A DNA stretch of 5,464 nt from an uncultured Prevotella sp. (lineage in GTDB: Bacteria; Bacteroidota; Bacteroidia; Bacteroidales; Bacteroidaceae), in the NCBI GenBank assembly GCA_934190685.1, contig CAKPTK010000135.1:1-5464 (forward strand). Reading direction: 5' to 3'. The translations under genes were made by a program, and so were the position numbers. Below are positions 1 to 4,931 of the stretch, piece by piece; the stretch's first letter is position 1, and every line of letters starts with the position of its first letter. A model generated the notes under the pieces. That model saw only the letters and a program-made list of their open reading frames with translations. It was not told the DNA's origin and did no database searches.

Positions 1-533
1 TTTGTCACGAAATGGTCATAAGTGTCCCAATTTGCGTGAAGTTTTTTGTCGAGAGAGATGAATTCGTCGAGGAGCGGTTTGCGCTCGGCATCGGTGTGGA
101 GCTGCGTGTCCTCGGAAAGCAAGCGGAGATGGAGGTGAAGCTCACGCATACGGTGAACGATGTCGAGGTTTTCGACATAGAGGGCCTGTATGTCCTCGGG
201 GAGCGAGTCGTGGTCGGCACGCTTACCTGCCTTGAAGGCTGTTGCCGGGTTCGTGTCGCTATCGGAGAACTCTGTTCGGGATGCTACTATTTCTTCAACC
301 TGTTGCTGCATGGCGTTCACCTCGTCATGGGCTTCCACCTCACGGCGAGCTTTGAGGAACTGTCTTAGCTTGCCCTCAATGAACTCGGCCTTACCATTGG
401 GGTTAAGGCTGATGTTGCGGTATAGGATGGTGTTGTTGGTGAGCTGGAGAAGGAGGAGCGCGGCGGTGTTCCAATCCTTCTGCTCGTCGGGAGTGTCGAG
501 GAATTGGGCGACCTGTTCTGTTAATTTGTTCAT
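1..533 (-). CDS. Helical phage protein of unknown function, 3' end outside window
   Basis: An open frame starts at the ATG at 533 (MNKLTEQVAQFL) and continues for 177 codons to the window edge without a stop, so the C-terminus is missing. The protein is strongly charged and probably mostly alpha-helical. Residues 1-80 include a Leu run (LLLLQ, 26-30) and a Lys/Arg/Glu-rich stretch (55-68). A more polar linker (about 85-110) follows, then a second helical segment (112-170) rich in Glu, His and Leu, with YVENLDIVHRMREL and ending in WDTYDHF. There is no signal peptide or membrane segment. It lies 89 nt downstream of the phosphoribosyltransferase gene, in the same direction, so it is probably the next gene of the structural operon. 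The second half reminds me of small conserved proteins of Bacteroidales prophages with no assigned role; that is recollection. A tail or head-completion role would fit the location but is not shown. Confidence 0.8.
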   Translation of the reverse strand, partial: MNKLTEQVAQFLDTPDEQKDWNTAALLLLQLTNNTILYRNISLNPNGKAEFIEGKLRQFLKARREVEAHDEVNAMQQQVEEIVASRTEFSDSDTNPATAFKAGKRADHDSLPEDIQALYVENLDIVHRMRELHLHLRLLSEDTQLHTDAERKPLLDEFISLDKKLHANWDTYDHFVT

Positions 534-580
534 TGCTTGGAATTTATGGGAGTGGTGAGAGTAATGGGAAATATGAGAGA

Positions 581-611
581 ACTATGCCGGATGGGCCGGA
601 TAGGACTGATA
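581..611 (-). repeat. Short 9-nt-period intergenic repeat, copy 1
   Basis: On the minus strand this reads TATCAGTCC, TATCCGGCC, CATCCGGCA, TAGT: three related 9-nt units. It lies 12 nt after the phosphoribosyltransferase stop codon in the 89-nt gap before the next gene. A copy with only three mismatches, each exactly 9 nt apart, is at 2892-2922. The flank at 545-570 also has TCCCAT-like words on the minus strand (TCCCATTA, CTCCCATA), so the degenerate repeat may fill most of the gap. It is not clearly a hairpin and codes for nothing visible. Confidence 0.7.
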
Positions 612-622
612 TGGTGTGGGCA

Positions 623-1270
623 TTACAATTTGTTGTTGATGCCTGTGAAGAACACACAATTCTTGTGGTGTTCGAGGAGTAGATTGCGCATGGCTTTGAG
701 GGTGGAGCCTGTGGTGACGAAATCGTCGAAGACGATGCAGTTAGGCTCTCGGGGCAACACGTTGAGCGTGAAGACGGCACCGATGCGCTGCTTGGAATGA
801 CAGTGGGCAACATCCTCGTAAAATGGAATATTGAGATGTTGGGCGATGCGCTCGCTGATGCGCGTGGCGAAGTTCTTGACGAGGTGGCGACGCTTGGGTG
901 TGGTGACGATGCACCAATAACCTGTGTTTAGGTTTTCGCCCAAGATGTCACGGATGAGTGGCGAGATACTGTCGGCGAAGAAGTCAACCATCGTGTCGTC
1001 AGACTTGATGTCGGTGAGCGTGCGTCCGTAGAGCGACTTCTGCCAGAGAGAGATGAAGAATACGTCAGCACGGCGAGTAAGGCGGATGCGTCGGGTGAAG
1101 TCGCACCGCGCTTCGACCGACTTGTCCCATGCCTTGCGCTTCTCAATAGCAAAAATGTCCTTCTGCCCTTTCGGAGCGTCAGGCGATGACAAGTCAAGCG
1201 GACCCGATAAGTCCGGCACGGAAATGTCAGTCAAGAATTCCTGCATGTCTATCGGAGTCCGCTTGTCCAT
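623..1270 (-). CDS. Phosphoribosyltransferase-fold protein (ComF-like) in phage structural operon
   Basis: The 215-aa protein carries a type I phosphoribosyltransferase signature near its C-terminus: CIVFDDFVTTGSTL at 178-191. It has the two acidic residues D182-D183 and the TTGST loop that bind the ribose-5-phosphate part of PRPP in this superfamily. Before it, residues 121-165 (IVTTPKRRHLVKNFATRISERIAQHL, then HSKQR) resemble the ComF pattern of a Pro/Arg segment, a helix and a short basic motif. The paired-cysteine zinc finger at the N-terminus of full ComF proteins is absent. Instead there is an acidic/polar start (1-40), an Arg/Lys-rich part (43-67) and a segment of unknown fold (70-118). 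The start at 1270 lies 20 nt after the preceding stop, so it is probably co-transcribed with the capsid genes. The fold is well supported. Substrate and role (nucleotide salvage, DNA base modification, nucleotide-signal handling, or a non-catalytic role) cannot be read from the sequence. Confidence 0.82.
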   Translation of the reverse strand: MDKRTPIDMQEFLTDISVPDLSGPLDLSSPDAPKGQKDIFAIEKRKAWDKSVEARCDFTRRIRLTRRADVFFISLWQKSLYGRTLTDIKSDDTMVDFFADSISPLIRDILGENLNTGYWCIVTTPKRRHLVKNFATRISERIAQHLNIPFYEDVAHCHSKQRIGAVFTLNVLPREPNCIVFDDFVTTGSTLKAMRNLLLEHHKNCVFFTGINNKL

Positions 1271-1290
1271 GGTAAACTATGATTAAAACA

Positions 1291-1863
1291 TTACGCTGCG
1301 CAGTCGATGTCGCCCTCCTCGGTAGTGATGGTGCCGGTGTAGAACGGAGCCGGACACTCGTCAGAGGCTTCGACATTGATGGTGGTGCCAGTAGTGCCAG
1401 TGGCACCCTGTCCGAGATCCTGCGTGACGGTGGTCTTTGTCGTCCACTTGTCACAACCCACGACACGGTGCTTGCCCTTCATGTCCTCGACAATAAAGAC
1501 GTTGTCGTTGTTGTTGAGATAAGCAGCGGCAGCGGACGCTTCCTCGCCGACACTCGGATGGACGGCGACAAGCTTGTTGAGCTGGGTCTGCGAAGGGAGT
1601 TCACCCTGGGCTTCACTGGTGAGCTGGGACTTTTCGGGGAGGATGTCAATGTACTTCCAAAAGGAGTTTTCCTTCAGCGTGAAGGAGCCGTCATAGACAG
1701 AAGAAGTGACACGTCCGACATCGTTATGAGGGAGTTTGGGCCAGACAAGAATGTCATTCTTGGAGGTATAATAAACACGGCGACGCACGCCTGGAAGCTC
1801 CGGCGTACCCATCGCCCATGCGAGGGACTTTTGAACGTCTGTATTTGGAGTAGATGCTGCCAT
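1291..1863 (-). CDS. Probable phage structural protein (beta-rich; tail-tube- or decoration-like)
   Basis: The 190-aa protein begins MAASTPNTDVQKSLAW and starts 23 nt after the capsid gene stop, behind an A/T-rich leader with no Shine-Dalgarno motif. Residues 20-46 (TPELPGVRRRVYY, then ILVWPKLP) look like an N-terminal beta segment. An Ala-rich turn (EEASAAAAY, 107-115) precedes a strand-turn-strand motif, FIVEDMKGKHRVVG (123-136). A Gly/Thr-rich loop (151-161) follows, then a final strand ending PAPFYTGTI near 171-179. There are three cysteines (137, 170, 188) and no membrane segment. The small size, beta character and place directly after the major capsid protein fit a head decoration, head-tail joining or tail-tube-like protein. 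The FxxxxxxGKxxxVG motif also occurs in the 137-aa product of 4929-4516, so the two may share a fold. I do not recognise a named family with certainty. Confidence 0.75.
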   Translation of the reverse strand: MAASTPNTDVQKSLAWAMGTPELPGVRRRVYYTSKNDILVWPKLPHNDVGRVTSSVYDGSFTLKENSFWKYIDILPEKSQLTSEAQGELPSQTQLNKLVAVHPSVGEEASAAAAYLNNNDNVFIVEDMKGKHRVVGCDKWTTKTTVTQDLGQGATGTTGTTINVEASDECPAPFYTGTITTEEGDIDCAA

Positions 1864-1886
1864 AATTACTATTTTTAATGATTAGA

Positions 1887-2849
1887 CTATAAGCCAGCCA
1901 GTTCGACGACCTTCAGACGTCGCTTGTCGATGGACTCGAACTGCACGCCGAAGAACATGGTGGCGATGTAAGAGAGGACAAACGGCTCGAAACGCTCCAC
2001 GTCAACCGATTCCACGTCGCCCATCTGGTCATAGCCATAGAGCATGTTGATTTTCGGAGAGATGTGGATGTATTTGGAATCCGTCTTGTTGGAGAGCGGA
2101 CAGAAGATGAGCTTGCCGTTGGAACCCTCGACAGTGGGCTGATTGTACTGCGTGTTGTACGGGATGCCCGAGTGCGTGAGGAGATAACCCTCGTTGTACT
2201 TGTCGACGAAGTCCTGCGAGCAGTACATGAAGAGCGTCTGCGAGCGGAGACGAGGGTCGAGCGAGAAAAGAATCTCCTTGGCGACGTCAACAGCGTTGGC
2301 AGAGGTGATGGCCTCAGTCAGTTTCATGTAGTTGCCCTGGTCGGCGGCGATGGTGCCGGCAATGACCTCCTTCTTTGTGATTGTGTCGAAGCCGTCGAAA
2401 AGGTCGTGGGTAGTCTTGCCGCTTGCGTTGCGGACGGCATTCCAGATGGAATCATTGAGTTTCTCGGAGAGGGATTTGGCGATTAATCCGAGAACTTCGC
2501 GAGCCGTGGGGACAGACTTCTGCCCGTCGCCCTTGGTGGCACCCGTGCCGAGGAGCGTGGAGATGGCCGAGTTAGGCTCGAACTTGGCGACGACAGAACC
2601 GAAGAATGTCTCCAGTGTGCGGAAGTCGAGCTGCAAGTTGATGTCCTCGGAGCGCGTGGGCGAATAAGGACCGAACTCTGCGGATGCGTTGAGCGTGCCG
2701 ACCGACTCCTTGTAACGGATGCCGGGGCGACCGGTCATGAACTTTAAGGTCTCGTCGCAGCCGATGATGGGGAGACGGAGGAAGTCAGAACGCCATTTGC
2801 GTGCGGCGTCCTTGTATTCTTGGAGGGTGAAGGATAATTTTCCTGCCAT
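1887..2849 (-). CDS. Major capsid protein
   Basis: This 320-aa protein (MAGKLSFTLQEYKDAARKW at the start, KRRLKVVELAGL at the end) reads like the major capsid protein family common in Bacteroidales prophages. Recognisable stretches are TGRPGIRYKESVGTLNA (39-55), LETFFGSVVAKFEPNSA (78-94), LGTGATKGDGQKS (100-112), DLFDGFDTITKKE (149-161) and FVLSYIATMFFGVQFESID (290-308). I infer an HK97-type fold from family knowledge and context, not from a structure search. It lies 143 nt downstream of the protease/scaffold gene, the usual order for head genes. The first residues are helical and polar, and no obvious long N-terminal delta domain is present; this fits a system whose scaffold is supplied separately, here by the C-terminus of the protease gene. 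The leader just before the ATG is A/T-rich (AACAATTCAAAATTCC), typical of Bacteroidetes starts. No truncation or frameshift is seen. Confidence 0.9.
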   Translation of the reverse strand: MAGKLSFTLQEYKDAARKWRSDFLRLPIIGCDETLKFMTGRPGIRYKESVGTLNASAEFGPYSPTRSEDINLQLDFRTLETFFGSVVAKFEPNSAISTLLGTGATKGDGQKSVPTAREVLGLIAKSLSEKLNDSIWNAVRNASGKTTHDLFDGFDTITKKEVIAGTIAADQGNYMKLTEAITSANAVDVAKEILFSLDPRLRSQTLFMYCSQDFVDKYNEGYLLTHSGIPYNTQYNQPTVEGSNGKLIFCPLSNKTDSKYIHISPKINMLYGYDQMGDVESVDVERFEPFVLSYIATMFFGVQFESIDKRRLKVVELAGL

Positions 2850-2891
2850 GATTGTTGGAATTTTGAATTGTTATTTGAGTGGGTGATTTAG

Positions 2892-2922
2892 ACTATGACG
2901 GATGGGACGGATAGGGCTGATA
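2892..2922 (-). repeat. Short 9-nt-period intergenic repeat, copy 2
   Basis: On the minus strand this reads TATCAGCCC, TATCCGTCC, CATCCGTCA, TAGT and matches copy 1 at 581-611 at 28 of 31 positions. The mismatches are at 2898, 2907 and 2916, spaced exactly 9 nt. It ends 42 nt before the capsid gene start, in the gap between the protease and capsid genes, and would lie in the transcript leader of the capsid gene. Confidence 0.7.
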
Positions 2923-2992
2923 CGACATTGCCTTGGATTTTTGCTGGTACGATTGTGCCGTGGATTTTGGGCGGTACTGCTTGGGCGAATCC
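2916..2992 (-). repeat. Degenerate tandem repeat, about 27-nt period
   Basis: Two 26-nt direct repeats (2916-2941 and 2943-2968) match at 21 of 26 positions with a period of 27 nt. Both begin GCTGRTACGA and end TGGATTTT on the plus strand. A weaker third unit (GCGGTACTGC, from 2971) reaches the protease stop codon. The period is three times the 9-nt unit of the adjoining repeat at 2892-2922, with which it overlaps by a few bases, so the whole 2892-2992 gap may derive from one repeat family. No open frame or clear terminator is visible here. Confidence 0.55.
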
Positions 2993-3328
2993 TTACGGAA
3001 GGGAGTCAAAGAGGGCTTGGGCGGAGTTGGTGGTGTCGTAGAAACGCTCGATGTCGGACTTGTCAGCGTTGGAGCTGCTGTCCTTCTTGTCGTCCACGAC
3101 ATCCTTTGTGGTGGCGGCAGGGAGCGATTTGACTTTGGCTTCCAAGTCCTTGTTGGACTGGGTGAGCTTTTCCACCTGTGCTGTGAGGTCAGCGATGGAC
3201 TGTGCCTTGGCGGTGATGTCCGCCTCGATGGAGTCGAGCTGGGCGGTGGTGAGCGTGGTCTTGTCGTCGGTGGCATCGAGAGCGTCACAGGCGAGAATGT
3301 GGCAGATGTTGGTGTAGGTCTTTTTCAT
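2993..3328 (-). CDS. Candidate nested scaffold protein from internal start
   Basis: An in-frame ATG at codon 248 of the protease gene would give a 111-aa protein starting MKKTYTNICHILACDALDA. It is preceded by an A-rich leader (CTGAAACAGTAACA), the kind of context Bacteroidetes starts favour, and it falls just after a Ser/Thr-rich linker (230-246). The product is helical and acidic: QLDSIEADITAKAQSIADL and QVEKLTQSNKDLEAKV give a coiled-coil-like core. Nested in-frame scaffolds are established for phage protease genes (lambda C/Nu3, Mu I/Z). Related Bacteroidales phages, as I recall, encode a similar MKK-starting protein as a separate gene. The internal start is an inference. Confidence 0.5.
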   Translation of the reverse strand: MKKTYTNICHILACDALDATDDKTTLTTAQLDSIEADITAKAQSIADLTAQVEKLTQSNKDLEAKVKSLPAATTKDVVDDKKDSSSNADKSDIERFYDTTNSAQALFDSLP

Positions 3329-4069
3329 TGTTACTGTTTCAGTTGCTGTTGAAGATTTGGAGTGGTCAGTATTTGGGGATTTTTCTTGCGAGTGGAAAAC
3401 GGAGGCAAACGCCTGAAGGAAACGCCTGAACGTAGTGATGTCCTCCGGCTTGTTGTCGGTCAGCATCTTGGGAAGCGGTATGCCGTGGGCGGTGAAGTCA
3501 GCGGCAAGAGCATCCGTAAGAACAGGAGCCGACTCGTCTTCAAAATCAGTCAGTTCATCAACGAATCCCCAGGCAAGTGCCTCCTCCGCCGTCAGCCATC
3601 CGCCCACTTTCATGAGCGCAAGCAGGTCGGCGGATTTCTTTTTGCACCTTTTGGCGTAAAGCTCGGCGACGTTGGCATCCAGTTTGTCAAGGTCGGCCTT
3701 CTGCTTTTCGAGGTTGTTAATCAAGTTCTGCATATCCGTGGCATTCATGCTGCCCCACTCGAAGAACGACTGGCTGCACTGGTGGACGAGGTACATGGCC
3801 GAGTGATCCATGGTGATGCGCTTGGCACCCATCGAGGCGATGGTGGCGGCACTGGCGTTCATGCCGACGAAGTGAACACGGACGTTGCCGTGGCGGCGGA
3901 AAGCCGAGGATATGGAAAGAGCGGTGTTGAGTTGTCCGCCAAGCGAGTCAATGAGGACGGCGACCTCCTTGTCGGTGTTCTTGTTGAGCACGAAGTCAAC
4001 ATAGTCAGAATCGAAGTCCCAACCGCCGACGTAGCCTTTGAGGTGGAGATTGTATTTGGTCTTTGCCAT
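2993..4069 (-). CDS. ClpP-type head maturation protease with C-terminal scaffold region
   Basis: Residues 1-175 form a ClpP/crotonase-like serine protease domain. LIDSLGGQL (39-47) matches the INSPGG strand-loop of ClpP. GMNASAATIASMGA (69-82) holds the likely nucleophile Ser73. YLVHQ (93-97) gives the likely His96, and GGWLTAEEALAWGFVDEL (156-173) is the family's closing motif. The usual acidic third triad residue, which lies two positions before the aromatic (DRF in ClpP), is Gly156 here. Residues 176-247 are a linker. Residues 248-358 contain a coiled-coil-like helix (about 277-315) and a polar, acidic tail ending NSAQALFDSLP, as in phage scaffolds. In tailed phages such proteases cleave the scaffold and often the capsid protein inside the procapsid. 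It heads the capsid cassette, 23 nt after a good Bacteroidetes -7 box. At 358 aa it is longer than a bare ClpP-like protease because of the scaffold part. Confidence 0.88.
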   Translation of the reverse strand: MAKTKYNLHLKGYVGGWDFDSDYVDFVLNKNTDKEVAVLIDSLGGQLNTALSISSAFRRHGNVRVHFVGMNASAATIASMGAKRITMDHSAMYLVHQCSQSFFEWGSMNATDMQNLINNLEKQKADLDKLDANVAELYAKRCKKKSADLLALMKVGGWLTAEEALAWGFVDELTDFEDESAPVLTDALAADFTAHGIPLPKMLTDNKPEDITTFRRFLQAFASVFHSQEKSPNTDHSKSSTATETVTMKKTYTNICHILACDALDATDDKTTLTTAQLDSIEADITAKAQSIADLTAQVEKLTQSNKDLEAKVKSLPAATTKDVVDDKKDSSSNADKSDIERFYDTTNSAQALFDSLP

Positions 4070-4092
4070 GATGCAATTTGTTTGGTGTGGGG

Positions 4093-4125
4093 CAAAGATA
4101 CATTGTTATATATATAGGCGAAAAG
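4093..4125 (-). promoter_or_regulatory. Promoter for the protease-capsid operon
   Basis: On the minus strand TATCTTTG (4100-4093) matches the Bacteroidetes -7 consensus TAnnTTTG exactly. A T-rich CTTTT element lies about 20 nt upstream (4125-4121), roughly where the -33 element (TTTG-like) is expected; that half is only a partial match. The spacer contains TATATATATA. From the box to the protease ATG is 23 nt, giving a short leader. Confidence 0.65.
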
Positions 4126-4137
4126 ACGAAAATGATG

Positions 4138-4145
4138 TAACTTTG
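4138..4145 (+). promoter_or_regulatory. Promoter -7 box for the plus-strand membrane-protein gene
   Basis: TAACTTTG matches TAnnTTTG exactly and lies 22 nt before the ATG at 4168, mirroring the minus-strand box at 4093-4100. I see no good -33 element 19-20 nt upstream, so it may be weak or need an activator. The leader between box and start is A-rich (AACAAAAACCTCAAACA), a typical Bacteroidetes ribosome-binding context. Confidence 0.5.
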
Positions 4146-4167
4146 CAGGAAACAAAAACCTCAAACA

Positions 4168-4371
4168 ATGGAAGAAGTCTTACTCAAAATATGCGTTTAC
4201 CTTTTTTACGGCATCATATTAGTAGTTGGTGGTGTTGGTATAATAGCCTGCTTCATCCTCTTTGTCGTGCAATTTTTTAGGTGTTTAATAGGAAAAGGAG
4301 AAATTAAGGAAAACTATACCATCACAATCAATGGGCGTTACCAAAAGGATAAAAAGAAGAAAAAATCGTGA
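4168..4371 (+). CDS. Small membrane protein, opposite strand to the head operon
   Basis: The 67-aa protein begins MEEVLLKICVYLFYG and is dominated by one long hydrophobic stretch (about residues 5-39), with a Gly-Gly pair at 21-22 and Gly24. It is either one long transmembrane helix or a tight hairpin. The remainder is polar and very basic, ending in KDKKKKKS, and would probably lie in the cytoplasm by the positive-inside rule. There is no signal peptidase site. It has its own -7 box and an A-rich leader, and its codon use is more AT-rich than its neighbours. The position, orientation, composition and private promoter fit a moron: an extra gene carried in a phage module and expressed on its own schedule. 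Possible roles include superinfection exclusion or another membrane effect on the host. A holin is conceivable from size, but there is no lysin gene nearby. I do not recognise the family. Confidence 0.65.
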   Translation: MEEVLLKICVYLFYGIILVVGGVGIIACFILFVVQFFRCLIGKGEIKENYTITINGRYQKDKKKKKS

Positions 4372-4396
4372 TTTTCAAAATTGAACCGATTTCGGG

Positions 4397-4503
4397 TGTA
4401 ACAAGCGTTATTTTGCGTAACAAAATTTTCTGTACTGAAAATCAATGAGTTAGAAAATGGCGTTTGTTGTAACTTGTTACAAAACGGCCGATTTTGTTAC
4501 AAA
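4397..4503. promoter_or_regulatory. Cluster of GTAACA boxes in paired inverted repeats
   Basis: Five GTAAC/GTTAC words occur at 4398, 4417 and 4469 (plus orientation) and at 4476 and 4496 (minus orientation). TGTAACAAG at 4397-4405 is the exact inverse of 4473-4481. GTAACAAAAT at 4417-4426 is the exact inverse of 4491-4500. The centre of TTGTAACTTGTTACAA (4467-4482) is itself a 7-nt-arm inverted repeat. Spacing within each half is 19-20 nt, about two helical turns. It looks like a multi-site operator, though a folded RNA is possible. It fills the gap between the membrane-protein gene and the terminator. Confidence 0.5.
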
Positions 4504-4524
4504 AAAACGGCGTTTTCACGCCGT
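4501..4524 (-). terminator. Rho-independent terminator after the 137-aa gene
   Basis: The minus strand reads ACGGCGT, GAAA, ACGCCGT and then six further T residues: a perfect 7-bp GC-rich stem with a GAAA (GNRA) tetraloop and a T-tract. The TGA stop of the 137-aa gene lies within it, ending the left arm and loop start. It should stop transcripts from 4516-5456 before the protease operon. On the plus strand the hairpin is not followed by a T-tract, so it acts in one direction. Confidence 0.88.
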
Positions 4525-4929
4525 GCATGGCACAAGAGCCACTTTGTTAGTATATGAGATGGTGTATTTGGTGACAGCCGAGTCGCCGTCTGGCTTGCCT
4601 GTGGAACTCTCCACTTTTATGACGGGGTAAGGTTTTTCGGCAGTGCCGACGAGATACTGCTTGCCGTCAACCGTGCGGATGACGAAAGCAAGATGTTGGC
4701 GAGTGGGAAGCTGGGCGGTGGTGGAGAACGTGAGCTTCGCCTTTTCGAGAGTGTCGTTGTTGTCGAACTGCGATTCAAGCTCGCAGACGGCATCCCCGAT
4801 ATGCGGCACAGGGAAAGAGTCGGCAAATATTCCGACTGGAACATTCGCCAACGCTTTCTGGGTGATGCTTGCCGTGAGCGAGGCGGCAAGCACATATCTG
4901 ATGCTTATGATTCCGGGGAGACGCTGCAT
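4516..4929 (-). CDS. Conserved-looking phage protein of unknown function (beta-rich)
   Basis: The 137-aa protein begins MQRLPGIISIRYVLAASLTAS; the start is modestly hydrophobic but not a convincing signal peptide. Residues 30-60 contain VPVGIFADSFPVPHIGDAVCELE, suggesting beta strands with a following acidic loop. Residues 62-70 (EKAKLTFST) and 79-95 (HLAFVIRTVDGKQYLVG) form a strand-turn-strand unit, followed by KPYPVIKVE (99-107), a Gly-rich loop (111-115) and two closing strands (KYTISYTNKVALVPC). Its motif FVIRTVDGKQYLVG aligns without gaps to FIVEDMKGKHRVVG of the 190-aa protein at 1863-1291, so they may share a fold. The ATG is 2 nt after the stop of the upstream gene, implying translational coupling. 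A structural or neck/tail role is plausible by location and resemblance to small Bacteroidales phage proteins I recall, but is not demonstrated. Confidence 0.75.
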   Translation of the reverse strand: MQRLPGIISIRYVLAASLTASITQKALANVPVGIFADSFPVPHIGDAVCELESQFDNNDTLEKAKLTFSTTAQLPTRQHLAFVIRTVDGKQYLVGTAEKPYPVIKVESSTGKPDGDSAVTKYTISYTNKVALVPCTA

Positions 4930-4931
4930 TG

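Noticed and set aside
12..368. Plus-strand frame of 118 codons and a minus-strand frame of 71 codons at 5-220
   Set aside because: Both overlap the minus-strand frame from 533 that stays open to the window edge, has a good operon position and gives a coherent helical protein. The 71-codon frame is a Ser/Thr/Arg-rich shadow.
623..1270. Host competence gene comF
   Set aside because: The PRPP motif is similar, but the N-terminal zinc finger is missing and the gene is embedded among phage head genes.
1279..1878. Plus-strand open frame of 199 codons
   Set aside because: It mirrors almost exactly the 190-aa structural gene on the minus strand, which fits the operon spacing and direction. The plus-strand version has no leader, promoter or family features.
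2892..2992. CRISPR array
   Set aside because: The units are 9 or 27 nt with no unique spacers between identical repeats, and no cas genes are present.
2893..3288. Minus-strand frame of 131 codons rich in Pro, Ser and Thr
   Set aside because: It is a frame-shifted reading of the scaffold part of the protease gene; its composition (runs of P, S, T, R) is typical of a shadow frame.
3362..4117. Long plus-strand open frame of 251 codons
   Set aside because: It is antisense to the protease gene, whose motifs (GMNASAATIAS, LVHQ, WLTAEEA) are unmistakable; the antisense product has no recognisable motif. Long shadow frames are expected opposite GC-rich coding DNA.
4107..4117. TATATATATA as an independent promoter or origin signal
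   Set aside because: It lies in the spacer between the -33 and -7 elements of the protease promoter, which explains its AT-richness.
4369..4396. Possible terminator for the membrane-protein gene (AATCG with CGATT, and ATTTTCAAAAT)
   Set aside because: The stems are short and AT-rich, and no T-tract follows on the plus strand.
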